Positions 18,419-25,166 of a stretch of 28,219 nucleotides of DNA are shown piece by piece (the stretch's first letter is position 1; each line of letters starts with the position of its first letter). Source of the stretch: an uncultured Hungatella sp. (lineage in GTDB: Bacteria > Bacillota > Clostridia > Lachnospirales > Lachnospiraceae); assembly GCA_910577935.1 (NCBI GenBank), contig CAJTOT010000024.1, forward strand, positions 1 through 28,219. Direction: 5' to 3'. The translations under genes were made by a program, and so were the position numbers. Under the pieces are notes generated by a model. It searched no databases and had not been told where the DNA came from. It worked only from the letters and a program-made list of their open reading frames with translations.

Positions 18419-18700
18419 GTGGCAAAAGTTGACAGAGATTTAGAGGCGATTATTGAGTTTTGCAAAAATTTTAATTCGAATCTGCAGAGCATTGAAAGCG
18501 CGGCGGGCAATCTGCAGTCTATAGGAAGCCAGATTGAGTCGTCGCTGTACAATACAAAATTCGCCACTAACGCTTCCGGCACTGTGGGAGCGACTGCGAA
18601 GAAGGTGATCTCCGCGGTTCAGCAGGGCGAGGAGAGAATCCGCCAGATTCAGAGAAGGGCAGAGCAGCAGCTTGCCGAGAGAGAGCAGTTTGAGAGGTAA
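18419..18700 (+). CDS. WXG100-sized helical protein without WXG motif
   Basis: The 93-aa protein starts with GTG behind AAAGGAGAG, 30 bp after the ATPase gene. It is predicted to be almost all helix, with a break near residues 43-56 (SSLYNTKFATNASG), so it should form a helical hairpin like the Esx proteins. It has no tryptophan and no WXG. The C-terminus is rich in Glu, Arg and Gln. Size, fold and position directly after an EssC-like ATPase make it a likely secreted or chaperone-type partner. It shows no clear similarity to the next small protein, so the two might form a hetero-pair as EsxA/EsxB-type proteins do. The function is inferred. Confidence 0.7.
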   Translation: MAKVDRDLEAIIEFCKNFNSNLQSIESAAGNLQSIGSQIESSLYNTKFATNASGTVGATAKKVISAVQQGEERIRQIQRRAEQQLAEREQFER

Positions 18701-18729
18701 CCGATAACAATCTACAGGAGGAGATAAGT

Positions 18730-18999
18730 ATGGCAAGAACAGTGGGCGATGGGGCTGATGTAAAGGAATTGTCGAAGAGACTCCGGGCTTGCCTGGAAGA
18801 AATTATACAGTTGAACGGGAGGGGAAAAGCCCTGCTGGGGCAGTTGTCCCAGACATCGAGGGACAAGTCTTACGACAGCGCCGAGAGTGTGGTCAACGAG
18901 GTTGCCTCCATCGTGCTGGCGGGGCTTCCCGACTGCTCGGAGACAGCCGGAAAGCTGAACGCCTACGGCGATTTCCTGATATCCATGGAGAATGGTTGA
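18730..18999 (+). CDS. WXG-like protein, paralogue of the toxin N-terminal domain
   Basis: The 89-aa protein has a strong AGGAGG site. Aligned without gaps to the first 89 residues of the toxin encoded at 19088, about 41 positions are identical (about 46%), including EIIxLN, VLAGLPD and YxDFLxSxE near the C-terminus. The turn corresponding to QTWKDGAF of the toxin is QTSRDKSY here, so the Trp is lost. It is probably a stand-alone Esx-like partner that pairs with, guides or competes with the toxin N-terminal domain during export. It is followed by a hairpin that could set its expression level against that of the toxin. Confidence 0.78.
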   Translation: MARTVGDGADVKELSKRLRACLEEIIQLNGRGKALLGQLSQTSRDKSYDSAESVVNEVASIVLAGLPDCSETAGKLNAYGDFLISMENG

Positions 19000-19018
19000 T
19001 AAGTTACGGACAGCAGAT

Positions 19019-19055
19019 TAAGGAAGCTTTTTTCTGAAAGGCTTCCTTACTTTTC
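19019..19055 (+). terminator. Hairpin between the WXG-like gene and the toxin gene
   Basis: A 9-bp stem, TAAGGAAGC (19019-19027) with GCTTCCTTA (19041-19049), can be extended inward by a G-U pair and three A-U pairs. The T tract after it is short and interrupted (ACTTTTC). It may be a leaky terminator that lets less transcript reach the toxin gene, or an mRNA-stabilising hairpin. Confidence 0.5.
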
Positions 19056-19087
19056 ACTTGGAAACTGTTTGGAGGGATGAACAAGCT

Positions 19088-20038
19088 ATGTCGAGAGTAG
19101 CCGGGGACAGCGCCCAGGTCCGTGAGCTTGGCAGGAAGCTATTAGACGCCACAAAGGAGATTATCGGCCTGAATTCCCGGAGCCAGAAGCTCCTGGACAG
19201 CCTGGGGCAGACATGGAAGGATGGAGCCTTCACCGGGGCGCGTGAGACGGTGGGACAGGTGGCCGAAACCGTGCTGGCAGGGCTTCCCGACGTGAAGGAG
19301 ACATGCCGGAGGCTGGGAGAATACGCTGATTTCCTCGCCTCCATAGAGGAGGAGGGAAGGGGGACTTCCGAAGGGGCTTTTGGGTCCGAGACGGCGCCGG
19401 CGGGCTTATACGCGGGCCTCTCTTCAGGCAGAAACTCAGGAGGAGCTCTAAGTCCTGCCGGTACCACCGATGCCCAGATCGCGGACCATGAATTTACCCG
19501 CCAGGAAAAGCTGGACTGGGTGTGCTCTGTGGTTCCCGGGTGCGGCCCCCAGGAGGCAGAACGCATTGTGGCCTCCATGGAGGCCTATTCCGGGGCGGAT
19601 TTTTCCAGGATTCACTGGGATGCAGACGGAGCGGAGCCGGAGACAGGGGATATTCTCAAGGTGTTTGACGCGGGCAGGGCGCCGGTTTACAGGGGAGATA
19701 TCTACAGAGGGCTCAGATTCGGGAATTATGATCAGGCCATGAAGGTGCTGATGGCGGGGCGGGGAACCTGGACGGAGCCGGGCATCACCAGCTTTTCCAC
19801 GGACATCAATATTTCCGAACAGGAATTTGCCGGCCACTCGGGAGACCAGTGGGGACTTTTGTTTACCTGCCGGGACAACAAGACCGCCATACCGTTTCAG
19901 CACATGTCGGTGAACTCCAGGGAGGCGGAGGTTCTGTCTCCGGGAGGACACCGGAACAGCGGGTGGAGGATCGATTTTGATTCTCTGGTCATTGACCACG
20001 ATAAACACATGATTTACGCGGATATCTATGAAAACTGA
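19088..20038 (+). CDS. WXG-like / ADP-ribosyltransferase polymorphic toxin
   Basis: The start is the ATG at 19088, behind GGAGGG; upstream codons would put the start at a poor TTG. The 316-aa protein has an N-terminal helical WXG-like domain (1-90, with TWKDGAF at 42-48). A Gly/Ser/Ala-rich linker follows (about 90-128), then a helical segment (about 134-175) and a C-terminal ADP-ribosyltransferase domain (about 185-316). The ART motifs are in order: YRG with R202 (a second YRG has R207), the S-T-S-like TSFSTD at 234-239, and E279-A-E281 followed by VLSP. This is the R-S-ExE pattern of arginine-type NAD-dependent transferases. The layout matches effectors exported by type VII systems, where the N-terminal domain is the export signal and the C-terminus the toxin. 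The host of the toxic activity (bacterial rival or eukaryotic cell) cannot be told. Confidence 0.85.
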   Translation: MSRVAGDSAQVRELGRKLLDATKEIIGLNSRSQKLLDSLGQTWKDGAFTGARETVGQVAETVLAGLPDVKETCRRLGEYADFLASIEEEGRGTSEGAFGSETAPAGLYAGLSSGRNSGGALSPAGTTDAQIADHEFTRQEKLDWVCSVVPGCGPQEAERIVASMEAYSGADFSRIHWDADGAEPETGDILKVFDAGRAPVYRGDIYRGLRFGNYDQAMKVLMAGRGTWTEPGITSFSTDINISEQEFAGHSGDQWGLLFTCRDNKTAIPFQHMSVNSREAEVLSPGGHRNSGWRIDFDSLVIDHDKHMIYADIYEN

Positions 20039-20060
20039 CAGAGGAAGGCAGGTGATAGGC

Positions 20061-20240
20061 ATGGAAGACGGACGGAGGGCTTTGAGCCCGGGGGAGAAGG
20101 GGGACGGGAACCCGTACTATGAGAGGGCTCTTGGGCGGGAGAAGGAGATGACCCCGGAAGAGAGAGCCGAGGAAGAAGCCTGGTGGGCCCAGGTCAGCAA
20201 AAAATTTACCGTCAGGGGAAAAGATGAACAAGGAGGGTGA
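20061..20240 (+). CDS. Small charged protein after the toxin, possible immunity protein
   Basis: The 59-aa product (MEDGRRALSPGEKGDG to the end) is rich in Glu, Lys, Arg and Gly, with one likely helix (about 30-50, MTPEERAEEEAWWAQV). The start at 20061 has an AGGCAGGTG-type site; an in-frame ATG at 20028 overlaps the toxin stop but lacks a site. In polymorphic toxin loci the gene directly after the toxin usually encodes its immunity protein, which is the only reason to suggest that here. The protein is shorter than most ART immunity proteins. I do not recognise the family. Confidence 0.55.
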   Translation: MEDGRRALSPGEKGDGNPYYERALGREKEMTPEERAEEEAWWAQVSKKFTVRGKDEQGG

Positions 20241-20245
20241 GGCTA

Positions 20246-20408
20246 ATGTCAACCATTTACGCAGACATCGCTCTACTGCAATGACAAGGCCATGGATATT
20301 CAAGAGCGCGTACTGGAAGCGGAGAGCCGCCTTTATCAGGAAATCCCAGGGAAGATGAGGTATAAATACATGAGCAGGCTTACATACCAGATTGACAGGC
20401 TGCTCTGA
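20246..20408 (+). pseudogene. Tiny gene apparently broken by a frameshift
   Basis: A very strong AAGGAGGG site (20230-20237) stands eight bases before an ATG at 20246, yet that frame stops after 12 codons (MSTIYADIALLQ). Another frame continues at once from 20274 as YCNDKAMDIQERV and ends DRLL at 20408. Dropping one base near 20271-20273 would join them into one protein of about 54 residues, mostly helical. It may be a recently inactivated gene, a programmed frameshift, or a sequencing error. It sits between the toxin cluster and the IbrA-like gene. Confidence 0.5.
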
Positions 20409-20484
20409 CAGAGAGAATTATGCCCTGCCAGCCAGCCTCAAGAGGCGCAAGGGCAGACTGACGGACAGAAGAAAGCAGGAAAAA

Positions 20485-21816
20485 ATGGTACGAAAGTATT
20501 TGAAACAAAATGTATACGAGGCTCTCCAGGAGCGTCTTAAATTGGTTTTTGAGGAGTTTGACAACATATACGTCTCCTTCTCCGGCGGGAAGGACAGCGG
20601 GCTGCTTTTGAACATGGTGCTGGACTACCGGAAGAAATACCACCCGGAGAAGCCTATAGGAGTTTTTCACCAGGATTTTGAGGCCCAGTACACGGTGACC
20701 TCCGAATATGTGGAGAGAACCTTCGAGCGGGTAAAGGGCGAGACGGAGTGCTACTGGGTTTGTCTTCCCATGGCCACCAGGACGGCGTTGAGCAGCTACG
20801 AGATGTACTGGTATCCATGGGATGACAAGAAACAGGAGCTGTGGGTAAGGCCCATGCCTAAGAAAGAGTACGTGATCAATCTGGAAAACAATCCCATAAC
20901 CACGTACCACTACCGGATGCACCAGGAGGACCTGGCGAAACAGTTCGGGCGGTGGTACCGCATGTCCCACGGGGGGAAGAAGACCATCTGTCTTCTGGGG
21001 ATGCGGGCCAATGAATCCCTCCAGAGATACAGCGGTTTCATCAACAAGAAGTACGGGTATCAGGGCCAGTGCTGGATCGGAAAAATGTTTAAAGACGTGT
21101 GGTGCGGCTCCCCCATGTACGACTGGTCCTCCAGAGACGTGTGGCACGCCAACTATCTGTTTGACTATGACTACAACCGCCTGTACGACCTGTACTACAT
21201 GGCGGGTTTGAGGATCTCTCAGATGCGCGTGGCCTCCCCCTTCAACGATTATTCCAAGGACGCCCTGAACCTGTACCGGGTTATCGACCCGGAGATCTGG
21301 ATCAAGCTGGTGGGCCGGGTGCAGGGGGCTAATTTTACCAGCATTTACGGGAGGACCAAGGCCATGGGGTATCGGAACATCACCCTGCCGGAAGGCCATA
21401 CATGGAAGAGCTACACCATGTTTCTTTTGGACACCCTTCCCGCCAGGCTGCGGAACAATTATATCAAGAAATTCAACGCCTCCATCGATTTCTGGCACCG
21501 GACAGGGGGAGGGCTGGACGAGGAGACCATCAAGGAGCTGGAGGATCACGGCTACCGAATCCGCCGGAACGGCCTGTCAAACTATACACTGAACAAAAAG
21601 TCCAGGGTGATTTTTCTGGAGAAAATCCCCGACCACACAGATGACATAAAGTCCAGCAAGGACATTCCCAGCTGGAAGAGAATGTGCTACTGTATCTTGA
21701 AAAATGACCACACCTGCCGGTTTATGGGATTCGGGATAACCAGGCAGCAGCAGAAATACGTGGATGAGATTCGGAAAAAATACAAAAGCCTTGAGGAGGT
21801 AGACTATGGAATATAA
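20485..21816 (+). CDS. IbrA-like PP-loop (PAPS reductase superfamily) protein
   Basis: The 443-aa protein has the PP-loop ATP-binding motif SGGKDS at 33-38 and the general build of DUF3440/IbrA-type members of the phosphoadenosine phosphosulfate reductase superfamily. The open frame reaches back to a TTG at 20392, but the ATG at 20485 has an AGGA site and fits the family start. PP-loop enzymes activate a substrate by adenylation; the substrate of IbrA proteins is not known to me. The next gene is a ParB-like protein overlapping by 11 bases. That pairing is the IbrA/IbrB pattern described in Escherichia coli as co-activators of prophage genes. Possible sulfur transfer to nucleic acid, as in DndC-type PP-loop proteins, is an alternative reading. 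Confidence 0.82.
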   Translation: MVRKYLKQNVYEALQERLKLVFEEFDNIYVSFSGGKDSGLLLNMVLDYRKKYHPEKPIGVFHQDFEAQYTVTSEYVERTFERVKGETECYWVCLPMATRTALSSYEMYWYPWDDKKQELWVRPMPKKEYVINLENNPITTYHYRMHQEDLAKQFGRWYRMSHGGKKTICLLGMRANESLQRYSGFINKKYGYQGQCWIGKMFKDVWCGSPMYDWSSRDVWHANYLFDYDYNRLYDLYYMAGLRISQMRVASPFNDYSKDALNLYRVIDPEIWIKLVGRVQGANFTSIYGRTKAMGYRNITLPEGHTWKSYTMFLLDTLPARLRNNYIKKFNASIDFWHRTGGGLDEETIKELEDHGYRIRRNGLSNYTLNKKSRVIFLEKIPDHTDDIKSSKDIPSWKRMCYCILKNDHTCRFMGFGITRQQQKYVDEIRKKYKSLEEVDYGI

Positions 21817-22330
21817 GAGTCCGGCCTATCATGTGATTCCGGTTCCCGTGGAGAAGATAAAACCAAATACCTACAACCCCAATAAGGTCGCCCCGCCGGA
21901 GATGAAGCTTTTGTATGAGAGCATCAGGGCGGATGGGTATACCATGCCGGTGGTCTGCTATTATGACAAAGACGATGACAGCTATGTGATTGTGGACGGG
22001 TTTCACAGATACCGGATTATAAAAGAGTATCCGGATATCTACAAGAGGGAGAAGGGGCTTCTGCCGGTGTCTGTCATAGACAAGCCTCTTGACCAGCGGA
22101 TGGCCAGCACCGTGCGCCACAACCGGGCAAGGGGAAGCCACACCGTGGATCTCATGAGCAATATTGTAAGAGAGCTTCACGACCTTGGGCGGTCCGACGC
22201 GTGGATTTCCAGGCATCTGGGAATGGAGAGAGATGAGATTCTGCGTCTGAAACAGATTACGGGACTTGCGGCTCTGTTCAAGGATGTGAATTTTGGAAAT
22301 GCGTGGCTGCCGGAGGAGGAGGAGGAGTGA
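21806..22330 (+). CDS. IbrB-like ParB N-terminal domain protein
   Basis: The 174-aa protein carries a ParB/Srx-type domain. It opens with a typical PVEKIKPNTYNPN segment (14-26), has the GxHR-box IVDGFHRYR at about 62-70 and the HNRARGSH motif at about 104-111. A helix-turn-helix-like end follows (about 128-150, DAWISRHLGM). The tail is acidic, ending in five glutamates. It overlaps the IbrA-like gene by 11 bases, so the two are translationally coupled. IbrB proteins work with IbrA in gene activation in E. coli; some ParB-fold proteins hydrolyse CTP or cut DNA, and which applies here is open. Confidence 0.83.
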   Translation: MEYKSPAYHVIPVPVEKIKPNTYNPNKVAPPEMKLLYESIRADGYTMPVVCYYDKDDDSYVIVDGFHRYRIIKEYPDIYKREKGLLPVSVIDKPLDQRMASTVRHNRARGSHTVDLMSNIVRELHDLGRSDAWISRHLGMERDEILRLKQITGLAALFKDVNFGNAWLPEEEEE

Positions 22331-22480
22331 TTATTCCGCAGCTCTTTGGTTACGCGGCGGCTGAGTCCGCTTTAACTTTATGAAAGCGAAGGATATTTTT
22401 AACAAAAATCCGTATTTTTAAAAATCCGTTTCCTCTGGTATATGTTATAGTTTTAACAAAGAGAGAGAGGAAGGGAAGCA

Positions 22481-22646
22481 ATGAAAAAGCACAGATTATT
22501 GGCAGCCGTTTTGTGCGGCGCCATGGTACTGTCCATGACGGCATGCGGCAACAAATTCCGGTGACAAAGGGGCCGACTATGACCTGGTAAAACTTATGGC
22601 AGAAAACGCGCTGGCTGCAGTCAACTGGCTGATCGATGATATTTAG
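22481..22646 (+). pseudogene. Frameshifted lipoprotein remnant
   Basis: The ORF starts with a good ribosome-binding site and a lipoprotein signal peptide (positive MKKHR, hydrophobic core, lipobox LSMTACG), then stops after 27 residues. Skipping one A near 22553 would continue it as NNSGDKGADYD through to NWLIDDI, ending at a TAG at 22644-22646. This looks like a one-base insertion in a short A run. The extended product (about 53 residues) is itself short, and the same frame reads on past the TAG, so it may be the front of a longer decayed gene. Confidence 0.55.
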
Positions 22647-23308
22647 GTGGAATTTATGCCGGACCGTCTGCAGCAGTTTGGATGCCACTCTGTCCCGCGC
22701 GCCCTGATTCCTGTAGGAAACCATGGAGACGAACTGATCAACAAGCTGGAGGAGGCGGCAGAAGAAGCCGGTGTGGATCTGTTTTTCAGTGTAAAGGGAG
22801 AGGAGGTTCATGTGACCAGCGGCATTGATTTCAGCATCACGAAGCGGGAATATTACCAGATCATTCAGGCAAGCGGACAGGATACCGTTGAAAACGGAAA
22901 GATGATTGTGCTGATTTTGAGCCGTCTGGGCTGGGAAAATCAGCACAATGTATATATAAGCGGCGCAATCAGAACAGATCATATCCGTCAGATACTGGAG
23001 GAGTCCAATACATTTGACTTTCATATTGAGGTGATATCGGACAGAGACCGGCAGATTCTCATGAGTGTCGGCTGTGAAAAAGTCCCGAAGGCCCGCAGCT
23101 ACCACTGCGATGTCACGGCCTGGTGCGGGTTATGGACGGCAGCCATCTGCGGCAGCTCTCACCGGAGAAAACCGGATCAGGGATACTTGAGGCAGACCGT
23201 TTAATGTCCGGCTATAACCGTATGGCAGAGAATACGGAGAAGCTGATGAGTGAGCTGGAGAAGGGGGAGAGAATTCCGATCTCACGGAGTTCTCTCCTCC
23301 TTTTTTAG
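22647..23308 (+). pseudogene. Frameshifted ORF of unknown family
   Basis: An ORF follows the preceding TAG in the same frame (ATG at 22656). It reads as a good protein (PVGNHGDELINKLEEAAEEA and onward) until about 23115. Beyond that its own frame turns into Cys/Trp/Arg-rich sequence unlike the rest. A second frame then takes over with normal-looking sequence (VRVMDGSHLRQLSPEKTGSG) and ends inside the terminator at 23308. A single-base change near 23115-23122 would join the two into about 220 residues. I do not recognise the family. It is probably a pseudogene, possibly one gene with the lipoprotein remnant just upstream. Confidence 0.5.
23262..23306 (+). terminator. Strong intrinsic terminator
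   Basis: A stem of about 17 bp pairs 23262-23278 with 23285-23301, including GGAGAGAA/TTCTCTCC, one G-U and one T-G pair. The loop is 6 nt and six T residues follow. It ends rightward transcription just before the convergent glucosidase gene. On the other strand the hairpin has no T tract. Confidence 0.85.
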
Positions 23309-23318
23309 TGTTGTCCTG

Positions 23319-24788
23319 TTAATCTAAATTCTCTCCGTTGCTCTCAATTACTTTCTTGTACCAGAAGAAAGAGTCCTTTCGGCTTCTGGAGAAATCGCCT
23401 GTGCCGTCGTCGTGGCGGTCTACGTAGATGAAACCGTAGCGCTTCGCGTACTGGCCTGTCCCGGCGGAGACTAAGTCGATGGGTCCCCAGGTGGTGTAGC
23501 CGATGAGGGGCACTCCATCCTCAATGGCCTCGCCCATGCAGCGGATGTGCTCACGGAAATAGTCGATGCGGTAGCTGTCGTGGATGGAGCCGTCCTCCTC
23601 CACTTTGTCGAAGGCGCCGAAGCCGTTCTCCACCACCATGAGAGGCGTGTGGGGATAGCGGTCATGGATCACGTTCAAGGTGTAGCGCAGCCCCAGGGGA
23701 TCGATCTGCCAGCCCCAGTCGGAGGCCTTTAAGTATGGATTCTTCGCGCCTACGGACATGTTTCCGGCTGTCTTCTCGGCATTGGCGTCAGTGGTGACAC
23801 AGTTGGACATGTAGTAGGAGAAGGTGTAGAAGTCCACGACCCCTTTCTTGATAACCTCCTTGTCCTCCTCCGTGATGAAGGAAGTGTCGATGCCGTGATC
23901 CTTGAAATACTTGTATGCGAAGGTGGGATACTCACCTCTGACCTGAACATCTCCGCACAGATTGTTCTTGAAGTTGTCCTCTGAATAGGCGGTAAAGATA
24001 TCCTTCGGGTTTGGAGTCAGAGGATACAGGGTAACGTGGGCGATCATGTTGCCGATCATAAAGTCCGGGTTGATCTCATGACCCTTCTGCACCGCCAGGG
24101 CGCTGGCCACGAACTCGTTGTGGAGAGCCTCGAAGGTTGACTGGGGATCAGACTTGAGATCGCTGAGTTTAATAGGCTCCGTGGCTGTGATGTCGTCGTC
24201 AGACATAAGCCCCAGGCCGTAGAGATCACCGATGCCGCCTTCTCCCATGCAGGGGATATTGATCTCGTTGAAGGTCAGCCAGTACTTTACTTTATCCTTA
24301 TAGCGCTCAAAGCAGGTGACGGCGTACTTCACAAACAGATCGATGGTCTTGCGGTTTGAGAAGCCGTGGTACTTGGTGACGATGTTCCAGGGAATCTCAT
24401 AGTGGCAGAGGGTCACCAGAGGCTCGATGCCGTGCTTTTTGCACTCGTCAAACACATTGTCATAAAACTTTAATCCCGCCTCGTTGGGCGTCTCGTCGTC
24501 CCCGTTGGGGAAGATGCGTCCCCAGTTGATGGACAGGCGGAAGCAGGTAAAGCCCATCTCACCGAAGAGCGCGATGTCTTCTTTATAATGATGGTAGAAG
24601 TCGATGGCCTGATGACTGGGATAAAAGGCGTTCGGATCAGACACGGGAAGGAAGGTTCTGGGCGTATTTACGTCGCCTCCCAGAAGCATGTCCGGCACGG
24701 ACAGCTTTTTGCCGTCTTCCAGATAAGCGCCCTCACATTGATTGGCAGCCACTGCGCCGCCCCATAAAAAATCTTTTGGAAATCCCAT
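23319..24788 (-). CDS. GH1 6-phospho-beta-glucosidase
   Basis: The 489-aa protein is full length for glycoside hydrolase family 1. The acid/base is E175 in TFNEIN and the nucleophile is E387 in VVENGFG; FLWGGAVAANQ at 8-18 is the usual N-terminal signature. Near the C-terminus, S441, K449 and Y451 fit the phosphate-binding Ser/Lys/Tyr set of enzymes acting on 6-phosphorylated glucosides. The substrate is therefore probably a PTS-imported beta-glucoside such as cellobiose or arbutin phosphate. It is cytosolic (no signal peptide). It stands alone on the minus strand with its own promoter and an AAGGGGG site, and no PTS permease is in the window. bglA-type is likely, but the symbol cannot be fixed from sequence alone. 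Confidence 0.95.
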   Translation of the reverse strand: MGFPKDFLWGGAVAANQCEGAYLEDGKKLSVPDMLLGGDVNTPRTFLPVSDPNAFYPSHQAIDFYHHYKEDIALFGEMGFTCFRLSINWGRIFPNGDDETPNEAGLKFYDNVFDECKKHGIEPLVTLCHYEIPWNIVTKYHGFSNRKTIDLFVKYAVTCFERYKDKVKYWLTFNEINIPCMGEGGIGDLYGLGLMSDDDITATEPIKLSDLKSDPQSTFEALHNEFVASALAVQKGHEINPDFMIGNMIAHVTLYPLTPNPKDIFTAYSEDNFKNNLCGDVQVRGEYPTFAYKYFKDHGIDTSFITEEDKEVIKKGVVDFYTFSYYMSNCVTTDANAEKTAGNMSVGAKNPYLKASDWGWQIDPLGLRYTLNVIHDRYPHTPLMVVENGFGAFDKVEEDGSIHDSYRIDYFREHIRCMGEAIEDGVPLIGYTTWGPIDLVSAGTGQYAKRYGFIYVDRHDDGTGDFSRSRKDSFFWYKKVIESNGENLD

Positions 24789-24823
24789 AACAAAAACCCC
24801 CTTAATTTATTTTCTTAAGTTAA

Positions 24824-24852
24824 ATTTTACCACGGGAAAACAGAGCTGTCAA
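24824..24852 (-). promoter_or_regulatory. Sigma-A promoter of the glucosidase gene
   Basis: Read on the minus strand, TTGACA (24847-24852, 6 of 6) and TAAAAT (24824-24829, 5 of 6) are separated by 17 bp. The predicted start is near 24816, about 28 bases before the start codon. I saw no clear catabolite-response element or antiterminator hairpin in this short leader. Confidence 0.85.
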
Positions 24853-24926
24853 TTTTTTTAGAGTAAGAGTGGAGGGGGGGACAGGCGCCTGTGAAGTAGC
24901 ATTGGGGGAGGAGAGGGCGGCAGCAC

Positions 24927-25080
24927 AACCTTTTACTGCTCTGGTATTGCAGGTTATTGGTAACCTAAGATGACAAAACGAGCATAAAAGGTTGTTTTAT
25001 AACCTAATAGTCAGAAAACAAGGTTAAAATAACCTAAAAAAATAAGATAATAACCTGTGAATTCACAATCCTTGCAACCT
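24927..25080. repeat. Cluster of AACCT/AGGTT repeats between two promoters
   Basis: The 378-bp gap between the divergent genes holds three inverted repeats: AGGTTA-4-TAACCT (24951-24966), AGGTT-7-AACCT (24989-25005) and AGGTTA-3-TAACCT (25021-25035). Single AACCT copies occur at 24927-24931, 25052-25056 and 25076-25080. A perfect 12-bp palindrome TGTGAATTCACA lies at 25056-25067. The array is AT-rich and ends 14 bases before the -35 box of the metallophosphoesterase promoter, which fits a row of regulator-binding sites. I do not recognise the regulator. Confidence 0.65.
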
Positions 25081-25094
25081 GTTTTAAATAGTAT

Positions 25095-25123
25095 TTGACC
25101 AATCAGCCACTGGCTCGTATAAT
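25095..25123 (+). promoter_or_regulatory. Sigma-A promoter of the metallophosphoesterase/tatD unit
   Basis: TTGACC (25095-25100, 5 of 6) and TATAAT (25118-25123, 6 of 6) are separated by 17 bp, with a predicted start near 25130. Because this promoter lies inside the upstream part of the open frame, translation must begin downstream at the ATG at 25167. Confidence 0.85.
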
Positions 25124-25166
25124 GACAGATGGGTTATTGTGGATTTTGGCAGGAGAAAACAGAAAG

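Noticed and set aside
20485..22330. Prophage or phage-defence island around the IbrA/IbrB-like pair
   Set aside because: There are no integrase, phage structural, tRNA or attachment sequences in the window; gene neighbours do not support an island boundary.
25056..25067. TGTGAATTCACA as a CRP-type site
   Set aside because: CRP sites have six bases between TGTGA and TCACA; here there are two, and Clostridia generally do not use E. coli-type CRP control.
24789..25166. CRISPR-like array in the repeat-rich spacer
   Set aside because: The repeated unit is only 5-6 bp with irregular spacing and no unique spacers of constant length.
25095..25166. Upstream start (25095) for the metallophosphoesterase
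   Set aside because: That codon lies inside the -35 box of a near-consensus promoter, so it would not be in the transcript.
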